64,000 nt of DNA from Klugiella xanthotipulae (GTDB lineage Bacteria > Actinomycetota > Actinomycetes > Actinomycetales > Microbacteriaceae), in the NCBI RefSeq assembly GCF_006716695.1, contig NZ_VFPN01000004.1:155104-219103 (forward strand), read 5' to 3'. The notes under the pieces are model-generated. The model worked only from the letters and a program-made list of their open reading frames with translations, was not told the DNA's origin and did no database searches. Positions 9,008 through 16,466 of the stretch are shown here, piece by piece; the first letter of the stretch is position 1; each line of letters opens with the position of its first letter. Position numbers and translations under genes: made by a program.

Positions 9008-9036
9008 GAGAACCTCCAGAGATCTGCGAAAAAGGT

Positions 9037-9858
9037 CTACCCGAGACGCGCGACGGGCCAACTCCCGTGGTAGCTGCCTGAGATGTTAGACATATCGGAT
9101 TTGAGCGTGTCAATCCGACCGTAGGAAGCCATCGTGAACTCGCGGATTCTCGTCCCGATATTGAGGATGGCCTCCAGAAATCGTGCGATGCAATCGGCGA
9201 TTGGCTCAGCCAGCTCAAGCCACTTGAGCGGGTTAGCGTTGATAAACTTTGACGCGAGCGGGATGGCGTCAATCGCCAGATCAAAGATTTCTTCAATAAG
9301 ATCCCCCCAGAGATCGACAATATCGGTGGCGTGTGTGCGCAAGAGTGTTCGCATTGAGTCAACATGCGGGAGTAAACCCTCTAGGGCGGCTCTCTGGATG
9401 GCCGGTAATTTGCTGTACTGCTGGCCCATCGCGTCGGTCCAGGACGTGGTTGCGCAAAAGCTTTCATCAGCCATCGGCCCTACTGACCCGGTTAAGTGGC
9501 GGTTGACCTCGTCCCAGCTATCAGCCATCGTCTTCATGATGAACGGGTTTCCGGGGCTCATGAGCTCACCAAGCTCGCTCAAGATGTCACTCACCGCGGT
9601 TTCTGCCTCGTTAAGCTTCTCCTGCACGGCGGGTTGTGTCGCAATGATGCGCTCAATCTCTTTATAGCCAAAGTAGAAACCGGCCACGGGGAAAATGCCT
9701 GTCAGAATAATCTGCCCAAAACGATCCCAGCCCGATGGAGCCTCGACCTCCGACACCTTTTCTTTGCACGAGGTAAGTTCGGCGGAAACCCGGGCGATCT
9801 CAGGCTTGAGTTTATTAACCTGGTTGTCGAGTTCCGCCTGTGTGGTGGGATCTGCCAT
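9037..9858 (-). CDS. Coiled-coil and hydrophobic-helix protein, putative type VII substrate
   Basis: A 273-residue, mostly helical protein I do not recognise. It begins with a predicted coiled coil (about residues 8-42, QAELDNQVNKLKPEIARVSA), then a hydrophobic stretch around 47-66 (IILTGIFPVAGFYFGY), then further amphipathic helices. The place in the operon, after WXG100-, YbaB- and EspC-like genes, is where actinobacterial ESX loci often carry a long helical secreted effector. No toxin domain is visible. An intergenic gap of 53 bp separates it from the EspC-like gene upstream. Confidence 0.6.
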   Translation of the reverse strand: MADPTTQAELDNQVNKLKPEIARVSAELTSCKEKVSEVEAPSGWDRFGQIILTGIFPVAGFYFGYKEIERIIATQPAVQEKLNEAETAVSDILSELGELMSPGNPFIMKTMADSWDEVNRHLTGSVGPMADESFCATTSWTDAMGQQYSKLPAIQRAALEGLLPHVDSMRTLLRTHATDIVDLWGDLIEEIFDLAIDAIPLASKFINANPLKWLELAEPIADCIARFLEAILNIGTRIREFTMASYGRIDTLKSDMSNISGSYHGSWPVARLG

Positions 9859-9911
9859 GAGTGAGCCCGAGACCTTTCTACTGTGGGATGGTGAAGTGAA
9901 GTGTGCCGGGC

Positions 9912-10214
9912 CTATCCGGCGGCAGCCTCATCCGTGGCGACCATATTGTCGGCCGTTGCGCGGAGCTTTGCCGCAATGTCCGTAGTTTGGGTGACGCCGC
10001 CCTTCAGGAAATCTGCCATTTGACTGTGTGCAGCTGCGTAGGCGTCGGTGGCACCCAGGAGGTGGGTGATGCCGTCAAAAGTGGCGTATGGGAGGTCGAG
10101 CCCGTTGATGATAATGAGGGCCTTATTCAGCGCTGCTGAGATGTCCTCCCAGGAGGTGGCGTCCTTTCGGAGATCACCAATAACTAGTGCGTGATCATTA
10201 TCCTCATTAGCCAT
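9912..10214 (-). CDS. EspC-like small helical protein (ESX-associated)
   Basis: A 100-residue helical protein resembling the EspC / DUF2580 family of ESX secretion-associated proteins: two helices around a central turn, with LRKDATSWEDISAALNKAL and YAAAHSQMADFLKGGVTQTTDIAAKLRATADNM. Such proteins are typically secreted by, or act as partners in, type VII systems. It lies between the YbaB-like and coiled-coil genes with short spacers (39 and 53 bp). No ESX ATPase or pore gene is in the window. Assignment rests on size, helix pattern and neighbours. Confidence 0.6.
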   Translation of the reverse strand: MANEDNDHALVIGDLRKDATSWEDISAALNKALIIINGLDLPYATFDGITHLLGATDAYAAAHSQMADFLKGGVTQTTDIAAKLRATADNMVATDEAAAG

Positions 10215-10253
10215 GTCTCATTCTCTCTTTCTGTGTGGAATTCCGCTGCTAAC

Positions 10254-10886
10254 TCACCAGCCGCGGAGAGCCTTTTTGATGGCACGCAGTCGGCGAAACT
10301 CTGCGATGGCAGGAAATTCATCACGGATTTTTTCGTCGATGCCGTGTCCCGAGGACATCGCCTGGGCGAGCGGTCCACGGGCGGTCTCCGCGATATCAGA
10401 TGCATTCGCAAATGACAGCCAAAATGAGTCAAATGTCACGGTACTCGGTGAGCCTCCGCGGGCGGTGATCGTCACGTTGCCGTCAGCGCTTTCATATGAG
10501 TGTTCGGTCTGTAGCTCCGTCTCATACATGGTGAAATAGTGGTCCCGTTCTCGGCTGACCGCGTCGAGAAGGTAGTTATCAATCACGGGGATCTGACCGT
10601 CGTTTGTGACCGATGTGCCCGCTGCCCTGACCGGTGAAGTCTGCGTGGCTCCGGCACGCACGCGAGCGCCGATTGCGCCCATATAAGCAGTCATGACGGC
10701 TGGGCCGAGTTCATCGGTTGAGAGCTTTTTTCGCCAGTCAGGAGAAATTTTAAGCTCGCGAAGCTCTTCATTAATTGACAGGCCGACACCAACAGTATCG
10801 GTGGCATCCCACCCCCAGATCGTATCGTCGTCAGGGTTCTGCTCGTCGGGGTGTGCTGGGCGAACGCCAAAATCGGAAAAAGACAC
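10254..10886 (-). CDS. YbaB/EbfC-like protein of an ESX-type locus
   Basis: A 210-residue protein with two stretches that look like the YbaB/EbfC nucleoid-associated fold: VGVGLSINEELRELKISPDW followed by a helix, and VTITARGGSPSTVTFDSFWL followed by a helix. ESX loci often encode such YbaB-like proteins (EspL-like), which are thought to act as chaperones or scaffolds. The start is a GTG at 10886 preceded by GAGGA. Its place directly after the WXG100 gene supports the assignment. DNA binding itself is not demonstrated by the sequence. Confidence 0.6.
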   Translation of the reverse strand: MSFSDFGVRPAHPDEQNPDDDTIWGWDATDTVGVGLSINEELRELKISPDWRKKLSTDELGPAVMTAYMGAIGARVRAGATQTSPVRAAGTSVTNDGQIPVIDNYLLDAVSRERDHYFTMYETELQTEHSYESADGNVTITARGGSPSTVTFDSFWLSFANASDIAETARGPLAQAMSSGHGIDEKIRDEFPAIAEFRRLRAIKKALRGW

Positions 10887-10957
10887 TAATCATTCCTCTT
10901 GCCAAGGGTGGGGGTGGGTTGGGTGTGAGCACATGTTCACGGGCAGGGGACGAGGGA

Positions 10958-11248
10958 TTACGACCAGATCTCTCGGTTGCGCGCCGCTGCGCCACGGAAG
11001 AGTTCCTGGCTGGTGATGACGGAGTCCCGGTGTCGGGCAAGGAGCGCGCTCATCTCGTCCAATTGGCTTCTCCACAGGGCCTGTGCGCGTTGATACTCAC
11101 GGGCCGCTGCGCCCGTCCATCGGTCGCGCAGAAGAGAAACTTGTTGATCTAAATCTGCCAAAATCTGCTCCATAGAGCGAATGGCTTCTCGAAGCAGATC
11201 AATGAGTCGAAGCATTCCTGCCTGATCAACCTTGATTTCGTCGTTCAC
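10958..11248 (-). CDS. WXG100-family type VII secretion target
   Basis: A 96-residue helical hairpin protein with the W-x-G turn as WTG (DRWTGAAAREYQRAQALW), the hallmark of ESAT-6/CFP-10-like substrates, which dimerise and are exported by ESX/type VII machines. Length fits the family. It is the first gene of the six-gene minus-strand operon, with a promoter candidate about 75 bp upstream. A typical C-terminal YxxxD/E signal is not obvious; the tail ends NREIWS. No EccC or EsaA/YukD-type genes are in the window, so the export machine must be elsewhere. Confidence 0.75.
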   Translation of the reverse strand: MNDEIKVDQAGMLRLIDLLREAIRSMEQILADLDQQVSLLRDRWTGAAAREYQRAQALWRSQLDEMSALLARHRDSVITSQELFRGAAARNREIWS

Positions 11249-11321
11249 AGTGCCTCCGTGATGCAGATAATCGGGTTCCCCGAATATGCATCATCGGCCC
11301 GGGGGATGCCGCGTTTTTTAG

Positions 11322-11349
11322 GCTATACCATGGTAGTGGGTACCACCAA
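11322..11349 (-). promoter_or_regulatory. Promoter candidate for the WXG100 operon
   Basis: On the minus strand TTGGTG (11349-11344) and TATAGC (11327-11322) are separated by 16 bp. The spacer contains the palindrome ACCATGGT, a possible operator. It is the only good promoter match between purF and the WXG100 gene. Confidence 0.45.
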
Positions 11350-11476
11350 AAGCATGGGTGCCCTTTGTGGCCCGCGTGTGTACGTCCGAACGCATGGTTA
11401 CCGCCCAACAACGCAGAGGAACCGGTACTCGGTTGGCGGGCCGTTTTAATCCCCACACGGTTCTTCCGGACACAGA

Positions 11477-12937
11477 CTAGCTCTGCTGAGTCTCCTCAAC
11501 CCACCGCAGGTACTCTTCCGTGATGTTTCCGGCCGGGTAGTCGCCGTTAAAGCAGCTCGTTTCGAGTTCGGTCACCGCGGTTTGGCCCTCCAGGATGGCG
11601 GCGTTCATATCCGCAAGCTCCTGGTAGATCAGGTGATCGCTGCCCATTTCGCGATTGATTTCGGGGATCTTCCGGCCGTGGGCGATCAGCTCGGCCCGCG
11701 AGGGCATATTGATTCCGTACACGTGCGGGAAGCGCACGGGTGGGGCAGCCGACGCAAATGTGACCTTGTTGGCCCCGGCCGAGCGGGCCATCTCGATGAT
11801 CTCCTTGGACGTGGTGCCGCGCACAATCGAGTCGTCCACGATCAGCACGTTTTTTCCCTTAAACTCCACGCCCATCGCGTTGAGCTTCTGGCGCACCGAC
11901 TTCTTGCGCACGGCCTGGCCGGGCATGATGAAGGTGCGACCCACGTAGCGGTTTTTGAAGAACCCTTCGCGGTAATCCACGCCGAGGCGCTGGGCAACCT
12001 GCATCGCCGAGGGGCGGGCAGAATCCGGGATGGGCATTACCACGTCGATATCGCCGAGCGGGGCGTAGCTGGCGACGGTATCCGCCAGGTAGTTGCCGAG
12101 GCGCAGGCGGGCGTCATATACCGAGATTCCCGAGAGCGTGGAGTCGGGGCGGGCCAGATACACGTACTCAAAGGAGCACGGGATGAGCCTCGGATGTGTG
12201 GCGCACTGCCGCGAATACATCTCGCCGTTGGTCGTGATGAAGATGGCCTCGCCGGGGGCAACATCCCGAACGATCTCGTAGCCGCCCGACTCCAGCACGA
12301 GCGATTCGGAGGCCACAACCCAGTCGTCGCCGATCAGTCCCCGCTGCTTCTTGCCGAGCACGAGGGGGCGGATGCCGAACGGGTCTCGGAAGGCGAGCAT
12401 CCCGTGACCGGCGATCATTGAGATGACCGCATAGGAGCCCTCGATGCGCTCGTGCACGTGCTCGACGGCCGTGAACACCTGCTCCGGGTTGAGGTCGAGG
12501 CCAGAAACCTGTGATTGCAGCTCGGTGGCGAGCACGTTGAGTAGCAGTTCTGTGTCGGAGTGGGTGTTGAGGTGGCGACGGTCAACGTTGAAGAGGTCGC
12601 TCGTGAGCTCACGCGTGTTGGTGAGGTTGCCGTTGTGTACCAGGATGATGCCGTAGGGCGCGTTCACGTAGAAGGGCTGTGCCTCCTCCTCGGCGGAGGC
12701 CTTGCCGCTCGTAGCGTAACGCACGTGGCCGAGCCCCATGGTGCCGGCGAGCCCGCGCATATCGCGCGTGCGGTACGCCTCGCGCACCTGGCCCTTGGCC
12801 TTCACCTGGTGAAACACGCTGCCATCGGCGGTCGCGATTCCGGTGGAGTCTTGCCCCCGGTGCTGGAGCAGCAGCAGGCTGTCGTAGATTTGCTGGTTGA
12901 CGGGATCCGATGAAACGATGCCGACGATGCCACACAT
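11477..12937 (-). CDS. purF: Amidophosphoribosyltransferase
   Basis: Catalyses the committed step of purine synthesis, PRPP plus glutamine to phosphoribosylamine. The protein begins MCGIVGIV: removal of Met exposes the catalytic Cys of the Ntn glutaminase domain, which fixes the start at the ATG at 12937 (486 residues) although the frame is open to 13060. The C-terminal phosphoribosyltransferase domain carries the PRPP loop VLIVDDSIVRGTTS. An SD-like GGAG lies within the palindrome CAGGAGCTCCTG upstream of the start. It is divergent from purM across 144 bp, where joint purine control would act. Confidence 0.96.
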   Translation of the reverse strand: MCGIVGIVSSDPVNQQIYDSLLLLQHRGQDSTGIATADGSVFHQVKAKGQVREAYRTRDMRGLAGTMGLGHVRYATSGKASAEEEAQPFYVNAPYGIILVHNGNLTNTRELTSDLFNVDRRHLNTHSDTELLLNVLATELQSQVSGLDLNPEQVFTAVEHVHERIEGSYAVISMIAGHGMLAFRDPFGIRPLVLGKKQRGLIGDDWVVASESLVLESGGYEIVRDVAPGEAIFITTNGEMYSRQCATHPRLIPCSFEYVYLARPDSTLSGISVYDARLRLGNYLADTVASYAPLGDIDVVMPIPDSARPSAMQVAQRLGVDYREGFFKNRYVGRTFIMPGQAVRKKSVRQKLNAMGVEFKGKNVLIVDDSIVRGTTSKEIIEMARSAGANKVTFASAAPPVRFPHVYGINMPSRAELIAHGRKIPEINREMGSDHLIYQELADMNAAILEGQTAVTELETSCFNGDYPAGNITEEYLRWVEETQQS

Positions 12938-13069
12938 GTGAGCAGGAGCTCCTGAAAGGTCGAGAGTGGGTGAGACGACCATCATCCCATATGAACCAGG
13001 GAACGGGGGAGCCTGTGTGGGGTCGCAGACCCCAGCGCACCGGCTTGAGCGGGACCTCACCCGTCTTGA

Positions 13070-13075
13070 TAGTCT
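13070..13075 (+). promoter_or_regulatory. -10 element of purM, leaderless
   Basis: TAGTCT lies 6 nt before the purM GTG start, with TTGAGC at 13044-13049 as a loosely spaced -35. No Shine-Dalgarno sequence is present, as expected for a leaderless mRNA. Confidence 0.45.
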
Positions 13076-13081
13076 TGTGCG

Positions 13082-14191
13082 GTGACTGAGAACCCGTCGA
13101 TTTATGCCCAGGCCGGAGTGGACACCGCCGCCGGAGACATCGCCGTCGAGCTAATGAAGAGCGCCGTGGCCAAAACCCACGGCCCTGAGGTGCTGGGCGG
13201 AGTGGGCGGGTTTGCCGGCCTTTTCGATGCCTCGGCCCTCAAGGATTATGATCGCCCGCTGCTCGCAACCTCCACGGACGGGGTGGGCACCAAGGTCGCC
13301 ATTGCTCAGGCAATCGACAAGCACGACACGATCGGGCAGGATCTCGTGGGGATGGTCGTTGATGACATCGTTGTGGTCGGGGCCAAACCGCTCGTGATGA
13401 CCGACTACATTGCCACGGGCAAGGTGGTACCCGAGCGGATCGCCGAGATTGTCCGCGGCATCGCGCGTGCGTGCGAGGAGACCGGAACGGCCCTCGTGGG
13501 CGGCGAGACCGCCGAACATCCCGGGCTACTAAAAGAGAACGAGTACGATGTTGCCGGCGCGGCCATCGGTGTTGTTGAGGCTAAAAACTTGCTCGGCCCG
13601 CAGCGGGTCGCGGGGGGCGATGTGGTGATCGCGCTTGCGGCCTCCGGTTTCCACTCCAACGGCTACTCGCTCGTGCGTCACATCCTGGCCCGCAACGATG
13701 TTCTCTACACCGACCACTCGAACGAGCTGGGCGGCACCTACGGCGAGGTGCTGCTGGAACCCACCCGCCTGTACACGCGACCGCTGCTCGACATCCTGGG
13801 CGACGCCGAGTTGGGCTCGGCTGTGCACGCCCTCAGCCATGTGACGGGTGGCGGCATCTCCGCTAACCTGGCGCGGGTGCTCCCGGAGGGCTCCTGGAGT
13901 GAGGTGGACCGCTCCACCTGGACGCCCCTCCCCGTCTTCCGCCATCTGAGCGATCTGGGCGGCTACACCCTGGAGAGTAGCGAGGGTGCCTGGAACCTTG
14001 GCGTCGGGATGTTTGTGGTCGCCGAGGCGAATAAAGCCCACGCGATCATCGCCGCTCTGCAGACCCGGGGCATTGAGGCCTGGATCACGGGCGCGGTTTC
14101 GCTGGATGAACGCGACCTCACCGGATTCGATCAGGGGGCCAAGGGGATCAACGGTGGGGCCGTGCGGATGGTGGGCGAGTACGCCCGGTAA
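13082..14191 (+). CDS. purM: Phosphoribosylformylglycinamidine cyclo-ligase (AIR synthetase)
   Basis: A PurM-type ATP-dependent cyclase converting FGAM to AIR in purine synthesis. It is 369 residues, typical for the family. Landmarks are [27 protein letters not shown], the ATP-binding [26 protein letters not shown], and C-terminal THVTGGGI-like [17 protein letters not shown]. It starts with GTG in a leaderless context and is divergent from purF. A hairpin follows it in the 14220-14258 region, and the opposing gene beyond is DUF3073, a common neighbour of purM in actinobacteria. Confidence 0.96.
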   Translation: MTENPSIYAQAGVDTAAGDIAVELMKSAVAKTHGPEVLGGVGGFAGLFDASALKDYDRPLLATSTDGVGTKVAIAQAIDKHDTIGQDLVGMVVDDIVVVGAKPLVMTDYIATGKVVPERIAEIVRGIARACEETGTALVGGETAEHPGLLKENEYDVAGAAIGVVEAKNLLGPQRVAGGDVVIALAASGFHSNGYSLVRHILARNDVLYTDHSNELGGTYGEVLLEPTRLYTRPLLDILGDAELGSAVHALSHVTGGGISANLARVLPEGSWSEVDRSTWTPLPVFRHLSDLGGYTLESSEGAWNLGVGMFVVAEANKAHAIIAALQTRGIEAWITGAVSLDERDLTGFDQGAKGINGGAVRMVGEYAR

Positions 14192-14219
14192 CGCGCCCTA
14201 TAAAAGAGGGAACAGAAAA

Positions 14220-14258
14220 GTGCGCCGGGCCCTCGGGTCTCTCCGAGAGTCCGCGCAC
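14220..14258. terminator. Probable hairpin terminator after purM
   Basis: Nested inverted repeats, outer GTGCGC/GCGCAC and inner CTCGG/CCGAG, lie about 30 bp after the purM stop. There is no T-tract, so termination is inferred from position and structure. Confidence 0.4.
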
Positions 14259-14376
14259 GGTTCGGTGGATGACCTTCCTCGGGTAGGAGGGAGGGCGATG
14301 GCCGGAAGTGTCAGGTGTGTCGTGAAAAACGGTAGCCGGAGAAACCGACGGTGACCGGCCCGATGTGTTCCGGCTG

Positions 14377-14559
14377 TCAGTCTTCGTCGGTGTTGTATTT
14401 GTCAGCGTATTCTGCCCACGCCTCGGTGTCGCTTTCAGAGTTTTGGGCCTTTTTGGCTGTCAACTCTCGCTCCAATTCGGTGTAGTTGGTGTCCGGGCTG
14501 AAGTACTTCAACTCTCGGGCTACCTTGGTGTGCTTCGCCTTTTGACGGCCGCGCCCCAT
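14377..14559 (-). CDS. DUF3073 small protein
   Basis: A 60-residue protein starting MGRGRQKAKHTKVARELKYF and ending in an acidic tail, which matches the DUF3073 family conserved across actinobacteria next to purM. Function is unknown; the basic N-terminus and acidic C-terminus suggest a nucleic-acid or ribosome-associated role, but that is inference. I chose the ATG at 14559 because the family begins with MGRGR and AAGGGGG lies 6-7 nt upstream; the longer frame to 14619 is not supported. Confidence 0.88.
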   Translation of the reverse strand: MGRGRQKAKHTKVARELKYFSPDTNYTELERELTAKKAQNSESDTEAWAEYADKYNTDED

Positions 14560-14781
14560 GCGAGACCCCCTTACAGTGTCGGGCCTCGCGGGAAATGAGC
14601 CGCGAGGCAGTGTTGCCAATGAGGGACAAAATTAGACTTCAGCTTATCACGAGCGACACCTTGAAAGAGCCGGATGTCAGCAACCTCCCCGTATATGAAC
14701 ATTGGGGCATCCATGTCTCCGATAGTGATGTCGCCCGCGGCATGGATATTTGTTGGCCTGAGTCCGTGGGCGGTAGGGGTG

Positions 14782-14811
14782 CCCCGATAAGATTGCTCTG
14801 AGATATCGGGG
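14782..14811 (+). promoter_or_regulatory. Inverted repeat covering the ribosome site of the next gene
   Basis: CCCCGATA (14782-14789) and TATCGGGG (14804-14811) form a perfect 8-bp stem with a 14-nt loop. The right arm supplies the first G residues of the GGGGAGG ribosome-binding site for the ATG at 14821. A TAAGAT -10-like hexamer overlaps the left arm. Confidence 0.4.
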
Positions 14812-14820
14812 AGGCGTCAC

Positions 14821-15474
14821 ATGGTACAGATGCGTCGGTGGGGACGCTGGATGCTGTGGGCTGTCATGGGGATCATCGCGGCGGGACTTATCCTGATCGC
14901 GATTGTTGTCATCCCGATCATCACGCATACCGATAGCGGGCCCTCAACGCCCGTTCTGGACGGTTCCGTTTCGGAATCCGTCGCCGCCTCTACCGGGTCG
15001 GACGGGCGCGACCGGACCCTCTCCGTGTTTGCGGAGGACGGTGTCACGCCCGCTGATCTGAGCGCGGTGCAGCCCGGTGATCGATTTGTAGTGCGAGGTC
15101 GTGGGTTCGACCCGGCTCAGGGCATTTACGTGGCTGTGTGCGCGAACCCCGGAGACCCCGCGACTAAGCCGGCTCCGTGTCTGGGCGGCATCCCGGAAGG
15201 GGCCACCGAGAAGAAGGACGCGTCGGCTAACCGCAACGAGTTCATCCCCTCCACCTGGATTACGGATGCCCCGGTCTGGCGGCCATTCGCTACGCGCGGC
15301 TACGACAGTGAGACGGGTGAGTTCACGGCGTACCTGCAGGTCCCGGAGGCCACCGCGGAGGGGCTCGACTGCCGCGTTGACACCTGCGCAATCGTGTCCC
15401 GTAACGATCACACGGCAGCGGGGGATCGGGTGCAGGATCTGCTCGTTGATCTGGAGTTTGGCCCGACGAGGTAG
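14821..15474 (+). CDS. Membrane-anchored secreted protein with neocarzinostatin/Ig-like domain
   Basis: A 217-residue protein with one N-terminal membrane anchor (MLWAVMGIIAAGLILIAIVV), a Ser-rich linker and a beta domain beginning VFAEDGVTPADLSAVQPGDRFVVRGRGFDP. The domain has two Cys pairs (VCANPGD...APCLGG and DCRVDTCAIVSRNDHT) and ends with a QDLLVDLEF strand. This pattern resembles the neocarzinostatin-like or Ig-like modules of actinobacterial cell-surface proteins, including those of haem and siderophore loci. No enzymatic motif is visible. A hairpin may control its ribosome site. Confidence 0.65.
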   Translation: MVQMRRWGRWMLWAVMGIIAAGLILIAIVVIPIITHTDSGPSTPVLDGSVSESVAASTGSDGRDRTLSVFAEDGVTPADLSAVQPGDRFVVRGRGFDPAQGIYVAVCANPGDPATKPAPCLGGIPEGATEKKDASANRNEFIPSTWITDAPVWRPFATRGYDSETGEFTAYLQVPEATAEGLDCRVDTCAIVSRNDHTAAGDRVQDLLVDLEFGPTR

Positions 15475-15491
15475 GGAAAACCTGATCTGCC

Positions 15492-15770
15492 GTGCAGGGC
15501 GGGGCGGCGACACTGTGCGCCGAGCTGGTGGCGGGCGACCGCTACTCGCGCGAGATCGCCCTGGGGTGACCGTAGCGGGTTCCGTTCTCCCTGTCCTGAT
15601 GCGGTTACTGGAGGACCCAGACGGCGGTGGGGTTGCAGACCCGCGCCTGGAGCGTGCTCGGTCAGCACCTGTCATGGCCGGATGTCTGGCGGGTGCGCCT
15701 CGCTGGCCTGCGCTGCTCACCGTATGCTGAGGTGCGTGAGCGGGCGCTGCGGCAGCGGGTCGAGGCGTAG
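15492..15770 (+). pseudogene. Decayed protein fragment, possibly HEAT-repeat-like
   Basis: The interval between two genes holds protein-like segments in different frames: AATLCAELVAGDRYSREIALG followed by a stop, then PVLMRLLEDPD, then TAVGLQTRAW...RLAGLRCSPYAEVRERALRQRVEA and a TAG. Joined by frameshifts they read like helical-repeat (HEAT-type) sequence. It is best explained as the eroded 3' part of a lost gene. The family call is tentative. Confidence 0.3.
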
Positions 15771-15775
15771 GGAGT

Positions 15776-16321
15776 TCACGCTCCGGGTTGTTCGGGGGCC
15801 GTTCCGTCGCTGCCGAAGAGGGTGACCAGGATGTAGGCATCCTTAAGGGGGGTCTCGTCGGTTGCGGCCCCCGCGGCATCCGTGGTCTCCACGTTGACGA
15901 TGGGGCCGGGGGTCGCCCCCTCGGCGGCGGCCTGCCACGCGGTGCTCCCCGGGAGGAGCGAGTAACCGTTGCGGCGCAGCACGGTGGTGATACTGGAGTA
16001 GGTACCGCCCGCATCCGTGAGATAGAAGCCGTAGAGCAGAGTTGTCGCGGTCGCATCTGCCACGGTGATATCGAACGCACAAGAGGGGGAGGGGAGTCGT
16101 CCGCCGCCGGTCAGGGAGAACCGGGCGACCGGGTGGGGCACAACCGTTGCCCCCGGGAAAAGCCCGACCACGTAGTCGCCGAGATCGTCGGGGCAGGAGC
16201 CGAGCACGGCGGCGGAGGTGGGGGCGACGGTGACGATTTCGGGGGAGGAACAGGCCGACAGTGAGAGCGCACCGGCGAGTCCGAGCACGGCGAGTGCTCT
16301 GTGGCGGGGGCGTTGGGTCAT
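15776..16321 (-). CDS. Lipoprotein of unknown function
   Basis: A 181-residue protein with a lipoprotein signal peptide (lipobox SLSAC, Cys24) followed by a single alpha/beta domain with one further Cys pair (GSCPDDLGDYVVGLFPGATV and PSCAFDITVADA). I do not recognise the family. GGAAGGA lies 5-6 nt before the ATG at 16321, which is preferred over the ATG at 16333. It is divergent from the RND permease; no common function is evident. Confidence 0.75.
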   Translation of the reverse strand: MTQRPRHRALAVLGLAGALSLSACSSPEIVTVAPTSAAVLGSCPDDLGDYVVGLFPGATVVPHPVARFSLTGGGRLPSPSCAFDITVADATATTLLYGFYLTDAGGTYSSITTVLRRNGYSLLPGSTAWQAAAEGATPGPIVNVETTDAAGAATDETPLKDAYILVTLFGSDGTAPEQPGA

Positions 16322-16453
16322 GGGTCCTTCCACACGGTGACGCGGAGAGGGCGGTGCCGGTGCCCTCCACCCTAGTGCTCCTCCCCAACGTGGTAGCCGT
16401 GAATGTTATGCACGCCGATGAGCCCGGGCGCAGGGACGATTCCGTTGGTATGG

Positions 16454-16459
16454 CAGAAT
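16454..16459 (+). promoter_or_regulatory. -10 element of the RND gene, leaderless
   Basis: CAGAAT lies exactly 7 nt before the GTG at 16467, the spacing seen before other leaderless genes here. Confidence 0.4.
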
Positions 16460-16466
16460 TACGAGG

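Noticed and set aside
14595..14801. A 68-residue plus-strand frame
   Set aside because: No ribosome site, no recognisable domain, and it overlaps the promoter/hairpin area of the next gene.
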